Assembly (NCBI RefSeq): GCF_016892765.1
Contig: NZ_JAFEMD010000024.1
Coordinates: 21,721-85,720, forward strand
Source of the DNA: Microvirga arvi
GTDB lineage: Bacteria; Pseudomonadota; Alphaproteobacteria; Rhizobiales; Beijerinckiaceae
Length of the DNA stretch: 64,000 nucleotides
Direction: 5' to 3'
Below are positions 39,496 through 48,207 of the stretch, piece by piece. Under the pieces are notes generated by a model. The model ran no database searches, was not told where the DNA came from, and was given only the letters and a program-made list of their open reading frames with translations. Positions within the stretch are counted from its first letter, which is position 1; each line of letters opens with the position of its first letter. The translations under genes and the position numbers were made by a program.

Positions 39496-39933
39496 TCAAT
39501 GCCCGCTCAGTGACGCGGTTGCGTCCGCCAGCTTCTGCTTCAGGCCTCTGATCTCCTCAAAACGGCTTGTCACGTCGCGCATGACGGCGGCGATGCCCTG
39601 CATCTGACCGTGCTCGTCCTTGAGTGGCACGATGGTGAACTCCAGCGAGATACGCCGTCCATCCTTGTGAACTCCCGGCACTGACAGGAGATCGCCTTCA
39701 TCATAATGGCGCCTTCCGGTAGCCATGACTTGGTGGATCCCCCAGTGGCATGCGCGGAGGCGCTCCGGGATGATGAGATCGAGCCACCTCCCCAGCGCCT
39801 CATCGGCACGCTGGCCGAAGATCCGCTCAGCGCCTGGATTCCACACGCGAATGATCCCTTCACGGTCCGTCCCCACCACGGCGTCGGCGGCAGCGGAGAG
39901 AATCGCGTTGGCTGTAAGCCAGGTCAGGTTCAT
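39496..39933 (-). CDS. PAS-domain protein with C-terminal coiled coil
   Basis: A 145-residue protein: a single PAS domain (AILSAAADAVVGTDREGIIR to GIAAVMRDVTSRFEE) and a short coiled coil. There is no output domain, so it is a stand-alone sensor or an adaptor. The start at 39933 follows GGAGTGAG; a longer frame reaches 40089 but starts with non-conserved sequence. It lies six bp upstream of the DUF488 gene on the same strand. Confidence 0.83.
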   Translation of the reverse strand: MNLTWLTANAILSAAADAVVGTDREGIIRVWNPGAERIFGQRADEALGRWLDLIIPERLRACHWGIHQVMATGRRHYDEGDLLSVPGVHKDGRRISLEFTIVPLKDEHGQMQGIAAVMRDVTSRFEEIRGLKQKLADATASLSGH

Positions 39934-40085
39934 TCTCACTCCACGATTGTCCAAACACACTTGAGGGAGAGTGCCCAAGGCGGCACCACACATAACCTGA
40001 TCAGGCAGGGCTGTTATTGACGTTCGGGGCCATGATAAATCGCCATCAACGGTGGATCCTCCCATCGCCAGATCAACGTTTTCTG

Positions 40086-40481
40086 TCAAAGCAATGAGTT
40101 CAGCGGCGAGGGGTTGTCCAACCTATAGTGAATTGACTGAAACCGGATCTTTCCATCCCGGATCACAAAGCTGTCCGCTCCTTCCATTGCGTTGAAGCGC
40201 GATGACTGTCCTTCCCAGATAAGCAGCGCGTACGGGCCGTTCACCTGTTTCGACAGGAACTCAAAGCGGCCGTCAGGGAGCTGATCGTGGAGCCGCCGCG
40301 CGGATATTCGGATTGCGTCGTGTCCACGAGCATTCGAGTTGACGGTAAGCAGAACAACGTCCTCCGCGTAGTTGCGGCGCAGATCCTCCTCGACCTTGCC
40401 GGCAACTCTCAATCTCAGGTGGTCCTCGAAGACTTCTTGCGCCGAACGCGTGATGCTCACGCTGTCAGTGTAAGACGACAT
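40086..40481 (-). CDS. NTF2-like (SnoaL) protein
   Basis: A 131-residue protein with the SnoaL/NTF2 fold: VFEDHLRLRVAGKVEEDLRR NYAEDVVLL, then GHDAIRISARRLHDQLPD and ALLIWEGQSSRFNAMEGADS FVIRDGKIRFQSIHY. It starts inside the end of the gene at 40465 (17-bp overlap). Unknown ligand. Confidence 0.85.
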   Translation of the reverse strand: MSSYTDSVSITRSAQEVFEDHLRLRVAGKVEEDLRRNYAEDVVLLTVNSNARGHDAIRISARRLHDQLPDGRFEFLSKQVNGPYALLIWEGQSSRFNAMEGADSFVIRDGKIRFQSIHYRLDNPSPLNSLL

Positions 40482-40731
40482 CGTCAGCCCTCATATGTTC
40501 CGAGTAATTCCCCATCTCCCGATTTCTGCTGGATATTCTTCGCCTGATCTCCCCAACTGTCTGCATAGCGATGTACAGGTTGCGCCGGGCGGCCATGAGC
40601 TCGCTACTCTCCGTCATCATACGGGGATCGTCGGAGGGCGAAAGCCTTCGGTATTCAGACCAGGCGGAATGAAGCGTGATGAGCGCCCAATGGAGAGCCT
40701 CATTCAGTAGGTGAAGTTGCTCGTCGTCCAC
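40465..40731 (-). CDS. Hypothetical helical protein
   Basis: About 88 residues: VDDEQLHLLNEALHWALITL, HSAWSEYRRLSP and MMTESSELMAARRNLYIAMQ, mostly helical. GGGAGAG lies before the GTG at 40731. An ATG frame reaches 40902 but residues before 40731 look non-coding. It overlaps the NTF2-like gene and heads a small operon. Palindrome copy 5 is about 230 bp upstream. Confidence 0.6.
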   Translation of the reverse strand: MDDEQLHLLNEALHWALITLHSAWSEYRRLSPSDDPRMMTESSELMAARRNLYIAMQTVGEIRRRISSRNREMGNYSEHMRADDVVLH

Positions 40732-40959
40732 GGCCTTGCTCTCCCATCCTGCTGATCCTTGGTTGCAACGGCGTGCACCTTTCCTACCATCCGTCTGCGG
40801 CCTTCCAATCACTCGGGTTGCAGTATCCCTTTCGAAACCTTTGACCGGTGTGATCATGAGCAGACTCGCCTTGTCGCATGCTGGTCCTTTGAAGCAGTCC
40901 AATGGATGCGCCGCACGCTAACGTCATGGGTCGATGTTGGTAGACGTAGGCATTCTTAT

Positions 40960-40975
40960 CAAACGAATTGTTTTG
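40960..40975 (-). promoter_or_regulatory. Recurrent palindrome, copy 5
   Basis: Read on the minus strand: CAAAACAATTCGTTTG. It faces the gene pair at 40465 and 40086. Confidence 0.5.
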
Positions 40976-41105
40976 CTCTCTGAGATCGCTTTCGTTGCTT
41001 GACGTCGCGCAACAACAGCAGACTACGGCTCCCTCAGGGTAGGCCACATGGCCGGTGACGTCGTGCGGCCATCGGTTGGCAGCACGGTGACGTAGAGCAT
41101 CCGGA

Positions 41106-41582
41106 TCAAGATCCGTGGTCCGAGACAGCGACCCGGTGGCGGTAGACCATCTCCCACCCGCGCCAGCCGGTATAGAGCAGGAGGAGAACCACAACGAGCG
41201 AGATGAGGAGCCCTGTCGGCAGAACGGCCGCGTCCCCGGCCTCGTAGCGGCGGTACCAGTTCCACAAGGAGAGGAGGACCACGACCACGTTGCCGAGCAT
41301 GTGATGCCACGCCGCCGAGAGGGTGCGGATCCGCCGGTCACCCATGAAGTCGGTCAGGCCGGCAAGGGCCGCAAGGGCCGCCATGACGAGCGCGGCGCCC
41401 AGGAGATAGAGCGAGGCCGTGCTCCAGGCCGTGTTGCCCGTGTTCCAGAAGAGCAAATCACACACGAGGGTGGCTACGAGAAAGGCGACCGGGAAGGGGA
41501 TCAGCATCGGATGCAGCGGGTGTCCGGCGATCTTAGCAGTGCTTTGGGGATTTCCGGTTCGTACGGGGCTTTCGGCTCGCAT
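41106..41582 (-). CDS. DUF2231 membrane protein
   Basis: A 158-residue protein with four membrane helices. AGHPLHPMLIPFPVAFLVAT is the DUF2231 signature (conserved His-Pro-His-Pro), followed by GLTDFMGDRRIRTLSAAWHH and the final LLLYTGWRGWEMVYRH. Possible cytochrome-like or redox function by family association only. It lies 15 bp downstream of the SDR gene and belongs to the sigma factor operon. Confidence 0.9.
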   Translation of the reverse strand: MRAESPVRTGNPQSTAKIAGHPLHPMLIPFPVAFLVATLVCDLLFWNTGNTAWSTASLYLLGAALVMAALAALAGLTDFMGDRRIRTLSAAWHHMLGNVVVVLLSLWNWYRRYEAGDAAVLPTGLLISLVVVLLLLYTGWRGWEMVYRHRVAVSDHGS

Positions 41583-41597
41583 GGCGTTCTCCGTTCC

Positions 41598-42674
41598 TTA
41601 CTCAGCGGGATGTTTCGCAGTGGTGATGCCCTTTGTCTTCGAAGGGCGTCGCATCAGCCCGACGGCCGCGGCAACGGTGCCCAGCACCGCTGCTCCGACG
41701 ATGCCACGCACAAGCGACGCGGAGGCGATGAGCGCGCGCGGCTTCGACACAGATACGAAGCGCCCGCGGAGGCTCTCCTTGTCGTCGACCGGCTCGAACA
41801 GGTTGTCGGGCCTCGGCGCGGCCGGCTCATCTGTCATCTGACCGTCCCAGGCGCGGCGGGCCAGCAGGTAATCGAGGAGGCTGGGAGCGGCCATCGTTCC
41901 CAGGATGGCTTTGATGGTGGGACTGCCGACCCAGAGTTCCCGTGGCGCCTCGTACGCAGCCTGGACAATCGCCTCCGCGGCAACCTCGGGATCATGGATC
42001 GGCGGCACCGGCTGAAGCCGGCGGGGCAGGCGGCTTCGCGCCCAGTCGAATTGTGGGGTGTTCACGGCCGGCAGATGAACCATCGTCAACCTAATGGCGC
42101 TGCCTTCGTGAATCAGTTCGCTGCGCAGCGAGTCGGTGAAGCCCCGAGCGGCCGCCTTGGCGGCGCAGTAGGCTGACTGGAGCGGGATCGAGCGGTAGGC
42201 GAGGGCGGAGCCAACCTGCACGATGGTTCCTGTCCCCTGCCGGCGCATGTGCCTCAGGGCTGCCAGCGTGCCGTGCACTTGACCGAGATAGGTGACCTCC
42301 GTGACGCGCTTGAACTCCGCGGGCGTGGTTTCCGCGACCGGTGCATAGACCGTCACCATGGCGTTGTTGACCCAGACGTCAATGCTGCCCCATTCCGCCA
42401 CGACCGTGTCGCTTGCAGCAGCAATGGCGTCGGGATCCGCCACGTCGGCAGGAATCACCACCGCCTGGCCTCCGGCCTTTTCGACATCCCGCCGGGCCGC
42501 TTCGAGACCGTTTCGACCCCGCGCCATGAGGACAACCCGCCAGCCACGATGAGCAAAGGCGATTGCCGTTGCGCGTCCGACGCCGGCGGAAGCCCCGGTG
42601 ATGACAACAATCTTGCGCCGGTCCGACCGTCTGGATCTTCGTGAGGCTTGGGATCCCGGCAGCGGCATGGTCAC
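41598..42674 (-). CDS. Short-chain dehydrogenase/reductase with membrane tail
   Basis: A 358-residue protein. The Rossmann motif is VVITGASAGVGRATAIAFAH, the catalytic set is in GTIVQVGSALAYRSIPLQSA YCAAKAA (Ser, Tyr, Lys). After residue 250 it carries an extension with a probable membrane helix (ALIASASLVRGIVGAAVLGT). This layout is common in alphaproteobacterial stress clusters. The start overlaps the sigma factor stop by four bases. Confidence 0.92.
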   Translation of the reverse strand: MTMPLPGSQASRRSRRSDRRKIVVITGASAGVGRATAIAFAHRGWRVVLMARGRNGLEAARRDVEKAGGQAVVIPADVADPDAIAAASDTVVAEWGSIDVWVNNAMVTVYAPVAETTPAEFKRVTEVTYLGQVHGTLAALRHMRRQGTGTIVQVGSALAYRSIPLQSAYCAAKAAARGFTDSLRSELIHEGSAIRLTMVHLPAVNTPQFDWARSRLPRRLQPVPPIHDPEVAAEAIVQAAYEAPRELWVGSPTIKAILGTMAAPSLLDYLLARRAWDGQMTDEPAAPRPDNLFEPVDDKESLRGRFVSVSKPRALIASASLVRGIVGAAVLGTVAAAVGLMRRPSKTKGITTAKHPAE

Positions 42675-43381
42675 TTCTCCGACTGCTCTGGGAGTCCGAG
42701 GCGCTCCAGCACGGCGTCAGTGATCCGTGCGCAACGCGCGCCGGCGCATGGGAAAACATCGGCTAACGCGGATACCAGGGTTTTGTTGAGTGCCTCGCGC
42801 AGGAGACGACGGGCGCGATGAAGCCTGGTCTTCACCGTCTCCGGGCGCAGACCCAGATGCGAGGCGGTCTCCTCGACGCTCATCTCCTCGATGTCGCGCA
42901 GCATGAAGACAACACGGAAATGATCAGGTAGCTGGTCCACGGCGCGTTCGAGCAGACGCCGCACCTCGGCCCGGGCTGCTGCGTGTTCCGGATTGCTGTC
43001 ATGGCGGGCCGACGGCAGATAGATCACGCGGGCCTCCCCCTGATCGTTGATGGCATCGATGTCCTTCAAGCCAACGGTGAGGCGCCGCCGTCGCAGCCGG
43101 CCGAGCGCTTCATTGAGCACGATGCGTGTAAGCCAGGTTGAGAGTTTTGCCTCGCCGCGGAAGCCGTCGAGGTGGGTGAAGGCGCGAACATAGGCCTCCT
43201 GAACCACGTCCTCCGCCTCGGCATCATCGTGCAGGACGCCGCGGGCGACGCGATAAAGCCTGCGGTTGTGCCGCTGCATGATGAGCCGGACCGCGACTCC
43301 GTCCCCGCCTCGGGCGAGCCCGACCAGCGCTGCGTCGTCCAAGGCGTCCAATCGTAATGCGGCAACCGCTGCTGTTTGCAT
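42671..43381 (-). CDS. ECF-type RNA polymerase sigma factor
   Basis: A 236-residue sigma-70 family protein. Region 2 is RLIMQRHNRRLYRVARGVLH, DDAEAEDVVQEAYVRAF; region 4 is LPDHFRVVFMLRDIEEMSVE ETASHLGLRPETVKTRLHRARRLL written here in parts. The C-terminal 30 residues hold two Cys (FPCAGARCARITDAVL), an ending seen in some ECF groups. No anti-sigma gene with a zinc-binding motif is adjacent. A promoter (43405-43433) 24 bp upstream matches two others nearby, so autoregulation is likely. Confidence 0.93.
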   Translation of the reverse strand: MQTAAVAALRLDALDDAALVGLARGGDGVAVRLIMQRHNRRLYRVARGVLHDDAEAEDVVQEAYVRAFTHLDGFRGEAKLSTWLTRIVLNEALGRLRRRRLTVGLKDIDAINDQGEARVIYLPSARHDSNPEHAAARAEVRRLLERAVDQLPDHFRVVFMLRDIEEMSVEETASHLGLRPETVKTRLHRARRLLREALNKTLVSALADVFPCAGARCARITDAVLERLGLPEQSEK

Positions 43382-43404
43382 GGTCGAGTTCCTGTAGCTG
43401 ACTG

Positions 43405-43433
43405 TTAGATGGAGGCTCCCGACAAAGGTTCCC
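43405..43433 (-). promoter_or_regulatory. ECF-type promoter of the sigma operon (P1)
   Basis: Minus strand: GGGAACC at 43433-43427, a 16-bp spacer beginning TTTGTCGG, and ATCTAA at 43410-43405. It is of the classic ECF form (-35 GGAACC) and is shared with P2 and P3. Confidence 0.65.
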
Positions 43434-43517
43434 GGATGGACTCTTACGGAGACTAATCATTGCCCCAACTCGTGATCGTCTTGAGGGCGAAATGGCTCGG
43501 ATGCTCGACGAACACCC

Positions 43518-44066
43518 TCATGACGATGCATTCCTCGGTGACGGGAGCGAACGAAGCATTTGCGTCTGCACCACGGCTTCCGGTCCCGTGATCCCTGTTC
43601 CAGAGCCCGCTTGACCGTCCAGACCTGCATGCAGCCGGCGGTGGACCGGCGGGAACACAACACCCAAAATGAGGCCCCAGAGCAGTTGAGCCAACAGCAG
43701 TCCCGCAGCCGGATAGCCACGCAGGATCGGCTCGTCAGGCAACCATTGCAGCAGAGGGACGGAGCCAAGCATCCAGAGCACAAATCCAAACGCCAGCCCA
43801 AAGAGCCAGCCGCCGCGCCGGTCGTTGGCGGCGCGCTGGAACAGCCCGCCGTAGAGAATTCCACCAAGAACCATCAAGCCGATGAAGGTGAGACCTGCGA
43901 CAACAACCGATGTGCCAGCCGCCCTTGCGGGCGCGTCGAGCGCCTGGAACCCAGCGAGGACCAGCAGGGCGGGCACAGCAGCGATCACACCTCCCATGGC
44001 GCCCGCCAGAAGGGGTCGTTGCGTCGGCCCGGCGTCAAGGCCATGGGCCTGGAGCATCCTAAGCAT
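43518..44066 (-). CDS. Hypothetical membrane protein
   Basis: A 182-residue protein with four membrane helices (about residues 22-45, 55-78, 88-108 and 120-140) and a soluble tail. It overlaps the glycosidase-like gene by eight bases and is co-transcribed. The N-terminal domain of that neighbour is itself membrane-bound, so the two may form a complex. No family recognised. Confidence 0.7.
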   Translation of the reverse strand: MLRMLQAHGLDAGPTQRPLLAGAMGGVIAAVPALLVLAGFQALDAPARAAGTSVVVAGLTFIGLMVLGGILYGGLFQRAANDRRGGWLFGLAFGFVLWMLGSVPLLQWLPDEPILRGYPAAGLLLAQLLWGLILGVVFPPVHRRLHAGLDGQAGSGTGITGPEAVVQTQMLRSLPSPRNASS

Positions 44067-45861
44067 GGAGCCTCCTCGCTTCCCATGTTATGATTTTTGA
44101 GGCTTGTTCCAGCACAGCCTCCACGGAGGGTGCCTCACTGAGGTCGGCCCCGAAGAGTCGCACGAGGTGCTGATAGGCGAGGCCCACCGTTCGCGGATCC
44201 CGGTTAAGATCGAATAGACCGACCGGATTGACATTGCCGAGCGGCTCCCGCTGGGCGATGTCCCAGTCGACCTGATCGGTGAGCGAGTACCAGGTGAAGC
44301 CCACCACCGGTACTCCGGTTTGTCGGATCAGCTGCACGTTGTGCCACTGCCGCCACAGCCAGCGTGGTCCCTCGCGCGCATCCATGCGGTTGGTTTCCGT
44401 GTGCATCATCGGCCGCTGGTAGCGCTGGTAGTATTGGCCAGCAATGGCGTACCACCCGAACAGCTCGCCCAGCGCCTGCGCATGGCCGGTGCTGTCGATG
44501 AGCTTCTCGTTCCATTCGTAATAATCGACCCCGAGGATCGATCGCCGGCGCACATCCTGCTGCATGAACCACGCGTATTCCTCGTCCGGCATGCCGTGCT
44601 GGTGGAGGTAGGCCCGCATGTCCTCGTGCACGGGATGGGCGTAGAGAAGATCCAGCGGCAGGAAGCGCCGCTCGTTCTCGAAGGCGGCGATGCGCCGGAC
44701 CTCTGGATCGGGGCAGCAGGGCTGGTAGAACTCGCCGCTCTCGCTGTTGACGAACACGGCATCCGGGCGCTCGGACGCGATCGCCTGCATCATCAGCACG
44801 TTGGCCTTGGCGAGGTGACGGACGGCCGTGACGAAGGCGCGCTCGTCCCGGCACTGCTCGTTCCACAAGCCTTCGAGCGCGCTGAGCTTGGCGCAGACAT
44901 ACATCTCGTTCACAGGGGTGTAGATGTTCACCCATGGATAGCGTCGAACGAAGGCTCTGGCATAGTCGGCGAGCGCCTGCGGCACCTCCGGGTTCTGGAA
45001 GTTCTGCAGCCAGTCGGGCAGGCCGAAGTGGCACAGGTCCATGATCGGCACGATGCCGAGCCGCTGCATCTCAGCGGCGACATCGTCCATAAAGGTCCAG
45101 TCATACTGGCCGGGGCCGCGATGGATGAGGTGCAGGGGAGGACCGTAGCGCAGATAGCGCAGCCCGAGATCCCGCACGAGTTGAAGATCGGTGCGCCAGT
45201 GGCGGTAATGGCCGCAGGCCGCCATCTGGTCCATGCGCCATCGCCCGCCCTCCAGGGTGGGATAGCTGCACTCGATGCCGGTGGCGAACATGAACCTGTG
45301 CTCGACTGGAGCAGGGACCGAGTTGACAGGGAGGTGTGGCCTGGCAGGTCGCGTGTTCAGGGCTGGCGGCCGGCTCGCCGCATACCCGACAGGGCGGACA
45401 TAGAGCAGGCCCAGCACGCTGCCCCAGATCAGGTGGCCGGCTGCGATGGAGAGCGGCTCATGTGCTCCTCCGCCTAACCCAAACAGCCCTGAGGAGGACA
45501 GCTGACCGCTTTGAACGAGTGGGTGCATGAGGTCGAACTGCGGATGCATGATGAAGATCGCCAGCGGCATCGGCACGAAGGCGAACACGAGCCCTTGGAG
45601 GACCGGGCGCAGCGGCAGGACGGACCAGAAGAAATAGGCGTAGAACACGGCCCAGATCGCGCCGACGAGCAGGTGGACCGACATGCCGGCCAGCCAGGAC
45701 ACCCCTGGGCTCGCGTTGGGAAGAACCAGGGTCCCGAGCGTCATGACAAGGTCGAAGAACGGCACGCCGGCCCAGATCAGCAGGCGGGCGACCACCTCCC
45801 AGGCAATGGCACCTGCCATGCCGGCAAAAACGGCCTTTGAATAAGCAACCGAGCGGATCAT
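44059..45861 (-). CDS. Membrane-anchored glycoside hydrolase family 1-like protein
   Basis: A 600-residue fusion. Residues 1-165 hold about five membrane helices and resemble DUF6789-type membrane domains. From about residue 190 a (beta/alpha)8 barrel like family 1 glycosidases appears: LRYLRYGPPLHLIHRGPGQY DWTFMDDV, VNIYTPVNEMYVCAKLSALE (probable acid/base Glu in NE) and MMHTETNRMDAREGPRW (possible nucleophile Glu). The substrate is unknown. Promoter P2 lies about 115 bp upstream. Confidence 0.85.
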   Translation of the reverse strand: MIRSVAYSKAVFAGMAGAIAWEVVARLLIWAGVPFFDLVMTLGTLVLPNASPGVSWLAGMSVHLLVGAIWAVFYAYFFWSVLPLRPVLQGLVFAFVPMPLAIFIMHPQFDLMHPLVQSGQLSSSGLFGLGGGAHEPLSIAAGHLIWGSVLGLLYVRPVGYAASRPPALNTRPARPHLPVNSVPAPVEHRFMFATGIECSYPTLEGGRWRMDQMAACGHYRHWRTDLQLVRDLGLRYLRYGPPLHLIHRGPGQYDWTFMDDVAAEMQRLGIVPIMDLCHFGLPDWLQNFQNPEVPQALADYARAFVRRYPWVNIYTPVNEMYVCAKLSALEGLWNEQCRDERAFVTAVRHLAKANVLMMQAIASERPDAVFVNSESGEFYQPCCPDPEVRRIAAFENERRFLPLDLLYAHPVHEDMRAYLHQHGMPDEEYAWFMQQDVRRRSILGVDYYEWNEKLIDSTGHAQALGELFGWYAIAGQYYQRYQRPMMHTETNRMDAREGPRWLWRQWHNVQLIRQTGVPVVGFTWYSLTDQVDWDIAQREPLGNVNPVGLFDLNRDPRTVGLAYQHLVRLFGADLSEAPSVEAVLEQASKIITWEARRLHA

Positions 45862-45976
45862 GGCGTCCTCAGGTGTGTGGCTGGCCTAGCGCGACATGGC
45901 CGTAGGCCAGCCAATTTGTCGTCCGGCGGATCCGCTTCGGCTGCTCTCGATCCAGTGGCGGGCCCGGTGGCTGACC

Positions 45977-46006
45977 ATTGGATGAAGAGGCGCCGCGAAG
46001 GTTCCC
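45977..46006 (-). promoter_or_regulatory. ECF-type promoter of the glycosidase-like operon (P2)
   Basis: Minus strand: GGGAACC (46006-46000), 16-bp spacer beginning TTCGCGG, and ATCCAAT (45983-45977). Nearly identical to P1 and P3. Confidence 0.65.
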
Positions 46007-46026
46007 GTCGTTATCGGAAGCAGCCT

Positions 46027-46557
46027 TTACGCGCGCCTGATGACGCCCCGTCGCATGATCTCGTCAATGGACGGGAAAGCACGGAGCGCGATTTCAGGGA
46101 TTGGTTTCCCGCCTGCAGTTTGTGTCGACAGGGTGTCGGCTGGAGGCCTATCGGGCTGACCGACGATAATCCGTCCGACCATGCCGGCGTGCTCATGCGG
46201 GACACAAAAGATGTCGTACACGCCTTCCGCCGTGAGCGTGATCGAGAAGCTTTCGTTCGGCAGCAGGTAGTCCGAGTTCCAGGGCTGTGCGCTTTCCGGG
46301 ATGCGCAGGGGGCGCTCGAAGTTCTTCGGATGATACGCCGTCGCCGTGTGGGAGTTTCCCGGATCCTTGTTGATCCAGCGGACGGTCTGGCCGGGCCGGA
46401 CGCGCAGGCCGATCGGATCGAACCAGACCTGCGAGCCGTCCGCATTGCCCTGCATCCCGATCTCGACCGGCGCATCGGCTAGCAGCGGCCGAGGCCATGC
46501 GAGACCGGCGAGGAGACCCCCGCCGGCCCGTAAGATCTGTCTGCGCGAGGCCGTCAC
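46027..46557 (-). CDS. Exported cupredoxin-like copper protein
   Basis: A 176-residue protein starting at GTG (46557), which overlaps the stop of the upstream gene by four bases. A Tat signal (SRRQILRAGGGLLAGLAW) is followed by a cupredoxin fold with copper ligands in GNSHTATAYHP and FCVPHEHAGMVG (His, Cys, His, Met). It would carry electrons or copper in the periplasm. It lacks a second domain. Promoter P3 drives the pair. Confidence 0.88.
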   Translation of the reverse strand: MTASRRQILRAGGGLLAGLAWPRPLLADAPVEIGMQGNADGSQVWFDPIGLRVRPGQTVRWINKDPGNSHTATAYHPKNFERPLRIPESAQPWNSDYLLPNESFSITLTAEGVYDIFCVPHEHAGMVGRIIVGQPDRPPADTLSTQTAGGKPIPEIALRAFPSIDEIMRRGVIRRA

Positions 46558-46973
46558 TTCCCGGCCACACGTGTCTCGTCGGCCTTGGGCACATGCCACA
46601 GGACGACGTGGGCGTGGGGCTTCTCGACGCCCGGATGGCCGGCGTTGAAGTAGACGTCCACGTGGTCGACCTTGCCGCCGGGCGCGGCAAGATCATCGAA
46701 GCGCTTGTCCTTGTTGGAGAGATCCTCGATGGGCAGCATGTACACTGTGCTGACCAGCCGCCCGTCGCGGTCATAGGCCAGGAATGGTCCAGCCGGCAGG
46801 GTCTTGGGGTCGACATAGAGCTGGCCGAGCCCCGGCAGGAAGTCGGGTATCTTCACGAGCTCGCTCACCTTCTTGTACGCGCCGGCCGGCGGGGCCTTCT
46901 CGACCTGATCGGCGGCCAAGGCCGGCATGGCGAACGCGGCAGCAATAGCGACGGCGGCAAAGCGGGAAAGCAT
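46554..46973 (-). CDS. Exported hypothetical protein
   Basis: A 139-residue protein. MLSRFAAVAIAAAFAMPALA is a Sec signal with an Ala-Xaa-Ala site. The mature part contains YKKVSELVKIPDFLPGLGQL and GGKVDHVDVYFNAGHPGVEK PHAHVVLWHV, with several His that could bind metal. GGAGG precedes the ATG at 46973. Coupled to the cupredoxin gene. Family not firmly recognised. Confidence 0.8.
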   Translation of the reverse strand: MLSRFAAVAIAAAFAMPALAADQVEKAPPAGAYKKVSELVKIPDFLPGLGQLYVDPKTLPAGPFLAYDRDGRLVSTVYMLPIEDLSNKDKRFDDLAAPGGKVDHVDVYFNAGHPGVEKPHAHVVLWHVPKADETRVAGK

Positions 46974-47017
46974 GAGATCCTCCATTGGTTCGACTGGCTA
47001 CGCGGGTCGCGCAATGC

Positions 47018-47047
47018 ATTGGATGGGTGGCAGGCCGAAAGGTTCCC
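47018..47047 (-). promoter_or_regulatory. ECF-type promoter of the cupredoxin operon (P3)
   Basis: Minus strand: GGGAACC (47047-47041), 16-bp spacer beginning TTTCGG, and ATCCAAT (47024-47018), 45 bp before the start codon. Confidence 0.65.
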
Positions 47048-47383
47048 AGATTGTTTCAGGTCATGCACTCGATCTTCGGAGGCGCCTGCAGGCCCTTCTT
47101 CGAGGCACGATCACGTGGGTTGGGACGCCGCCTCTGCGATCCGAATTCGTAACCGCTCTGGTCTCGGTGAGCGTTCCGTTCGATCGGCTGATCATTTCCG
47201 GCACCTTCTTTCTGCACCATAGGAACTGCGATCCCTTCGCGGGGCGCCCTGACTGAACGTCCCAGCGGGTGCCTGCAACGACTAGCGGCGGCGTTATTCC
47301 GAGCAGTGAGGCAGGACGAGCCTCGCATGGTTGCGTGACCTTGTGGCCCCCCGCGAGCGCCCGTTGAGCTTCCACTGCCGCGC
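47048..47383. other. No gene seen
   Basis: Between P3 and the CBS-BON gene. Open frames overlap on both strands and have no motif. Confidence 0.4.
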
Positions 47384-48076
47384 TCAGAAGCCGTAGGAGG
47401 TGACCTGTACCATCGAGAGATGATCCTCCACGGCCTTCACGCCGGCTTGGTTCTCCGCAGCCAGGCGGAGCGCGTGCCGTTCCTCGTTCGACTGGACAAT
47501 GCCGAACAGGTGAACGATGCCATTCTCGACGACGATGTTCTTCGCCAGGAGATGGGCCCACGGCTGCGCCTTGAGCTCATCGCTCAGTTGCTCCCGGATG
47601 ATGCGGTCGGCAACGTTCATCGGCTTCGACACATCGGCTGTCGCCAGGACCTGAAGCAGGTTGCTTCTGGTCACGATACCAGCAAGCTTACCGTCACGTA
47701 GCACCGGAACGCGTTTGATCCGGTATTGCTCCAGTGCGCGAGCTGTGTCGGCGACCGACGTGGTCTCCAGGACCGTCACCACATCTTTTGTCATGACATC
47801 GGCAGCGGTGCGACCGTGTGATTTGGCATAGTGTCGAGCCAGCACCATAGGGTCGTTGAGAAAGGTCTGCCACCAGGAGCGGCGCTGCTCCCCGGCCAAT
47901 TGGGCATGCCCGATCAGATCGCCCTCGCTGACAATGCCGAGCAACCGTTGCTCATCCCCGATCACCGGGACGCCACTGATATGATGGTCGCAGAGTAACT
48001 TCGCGATCTCGTGGATCGGCATCCCAGGTTTAACGGTGATGACGGCAGTCGTCATAACATCTGCGGCGGTGAGCAT
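47384..48076 (-). CDS. CBS-domain protein with BON domain
   Basis: A 230-residue protein: two CBS motifs (MLTAADVMTTAVITVKPGMP and TAADVMTKDVVTVLETTSVA) around an RRSWWQTFL insert, then a BON domain (MNVADRIIREQLSDELKAQP to HLSMVQ). It is a paralogue of the protein at 23734. A weak palindrome copy (48182-48197) lies about 105 bp upstream. Confidence 0.9.
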   Translation of the reverse strand: MLTAADVMTTAVITVKPGMPIHEIAKLLCDHHISGVPVIGDEQRLLGIVSEGDLIGHAQLAGEQRRSWWQTFLNDPMVLARHYAKSHGRTAADVMTKDVVTVLETTSVADTARALEQYRIKRVPVLRDGKLAGIVTRSNLLQVLATADVSKPMNVADRIIREQLSDELKAQPWAHLLAKNIVVENGIVHLFGIVQSNEERHALRLAAENQAGVKAVEDHLSMVQVTSYGF

Positions 48077-48207
48077 CCCTGCCTCCTCTGGGTGCGCGCT
48101 GACGAGAGGCTCGTGAGAGTGTGCCGGTCATCGGCGCCATCGGTAGACAAGCAAAAGCGTACGCTTGGAAAGAGTATGTGACAATTGAATAGCTTTGCCG
48201 GTTCAAA

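Noticed and set aside
41115..42176. 353-codon plus-strand frame opposite the DUF2231 and SDR genes
   Set aside because: It spans two real genes and their junction on the other strand; no domain or ribosome site.
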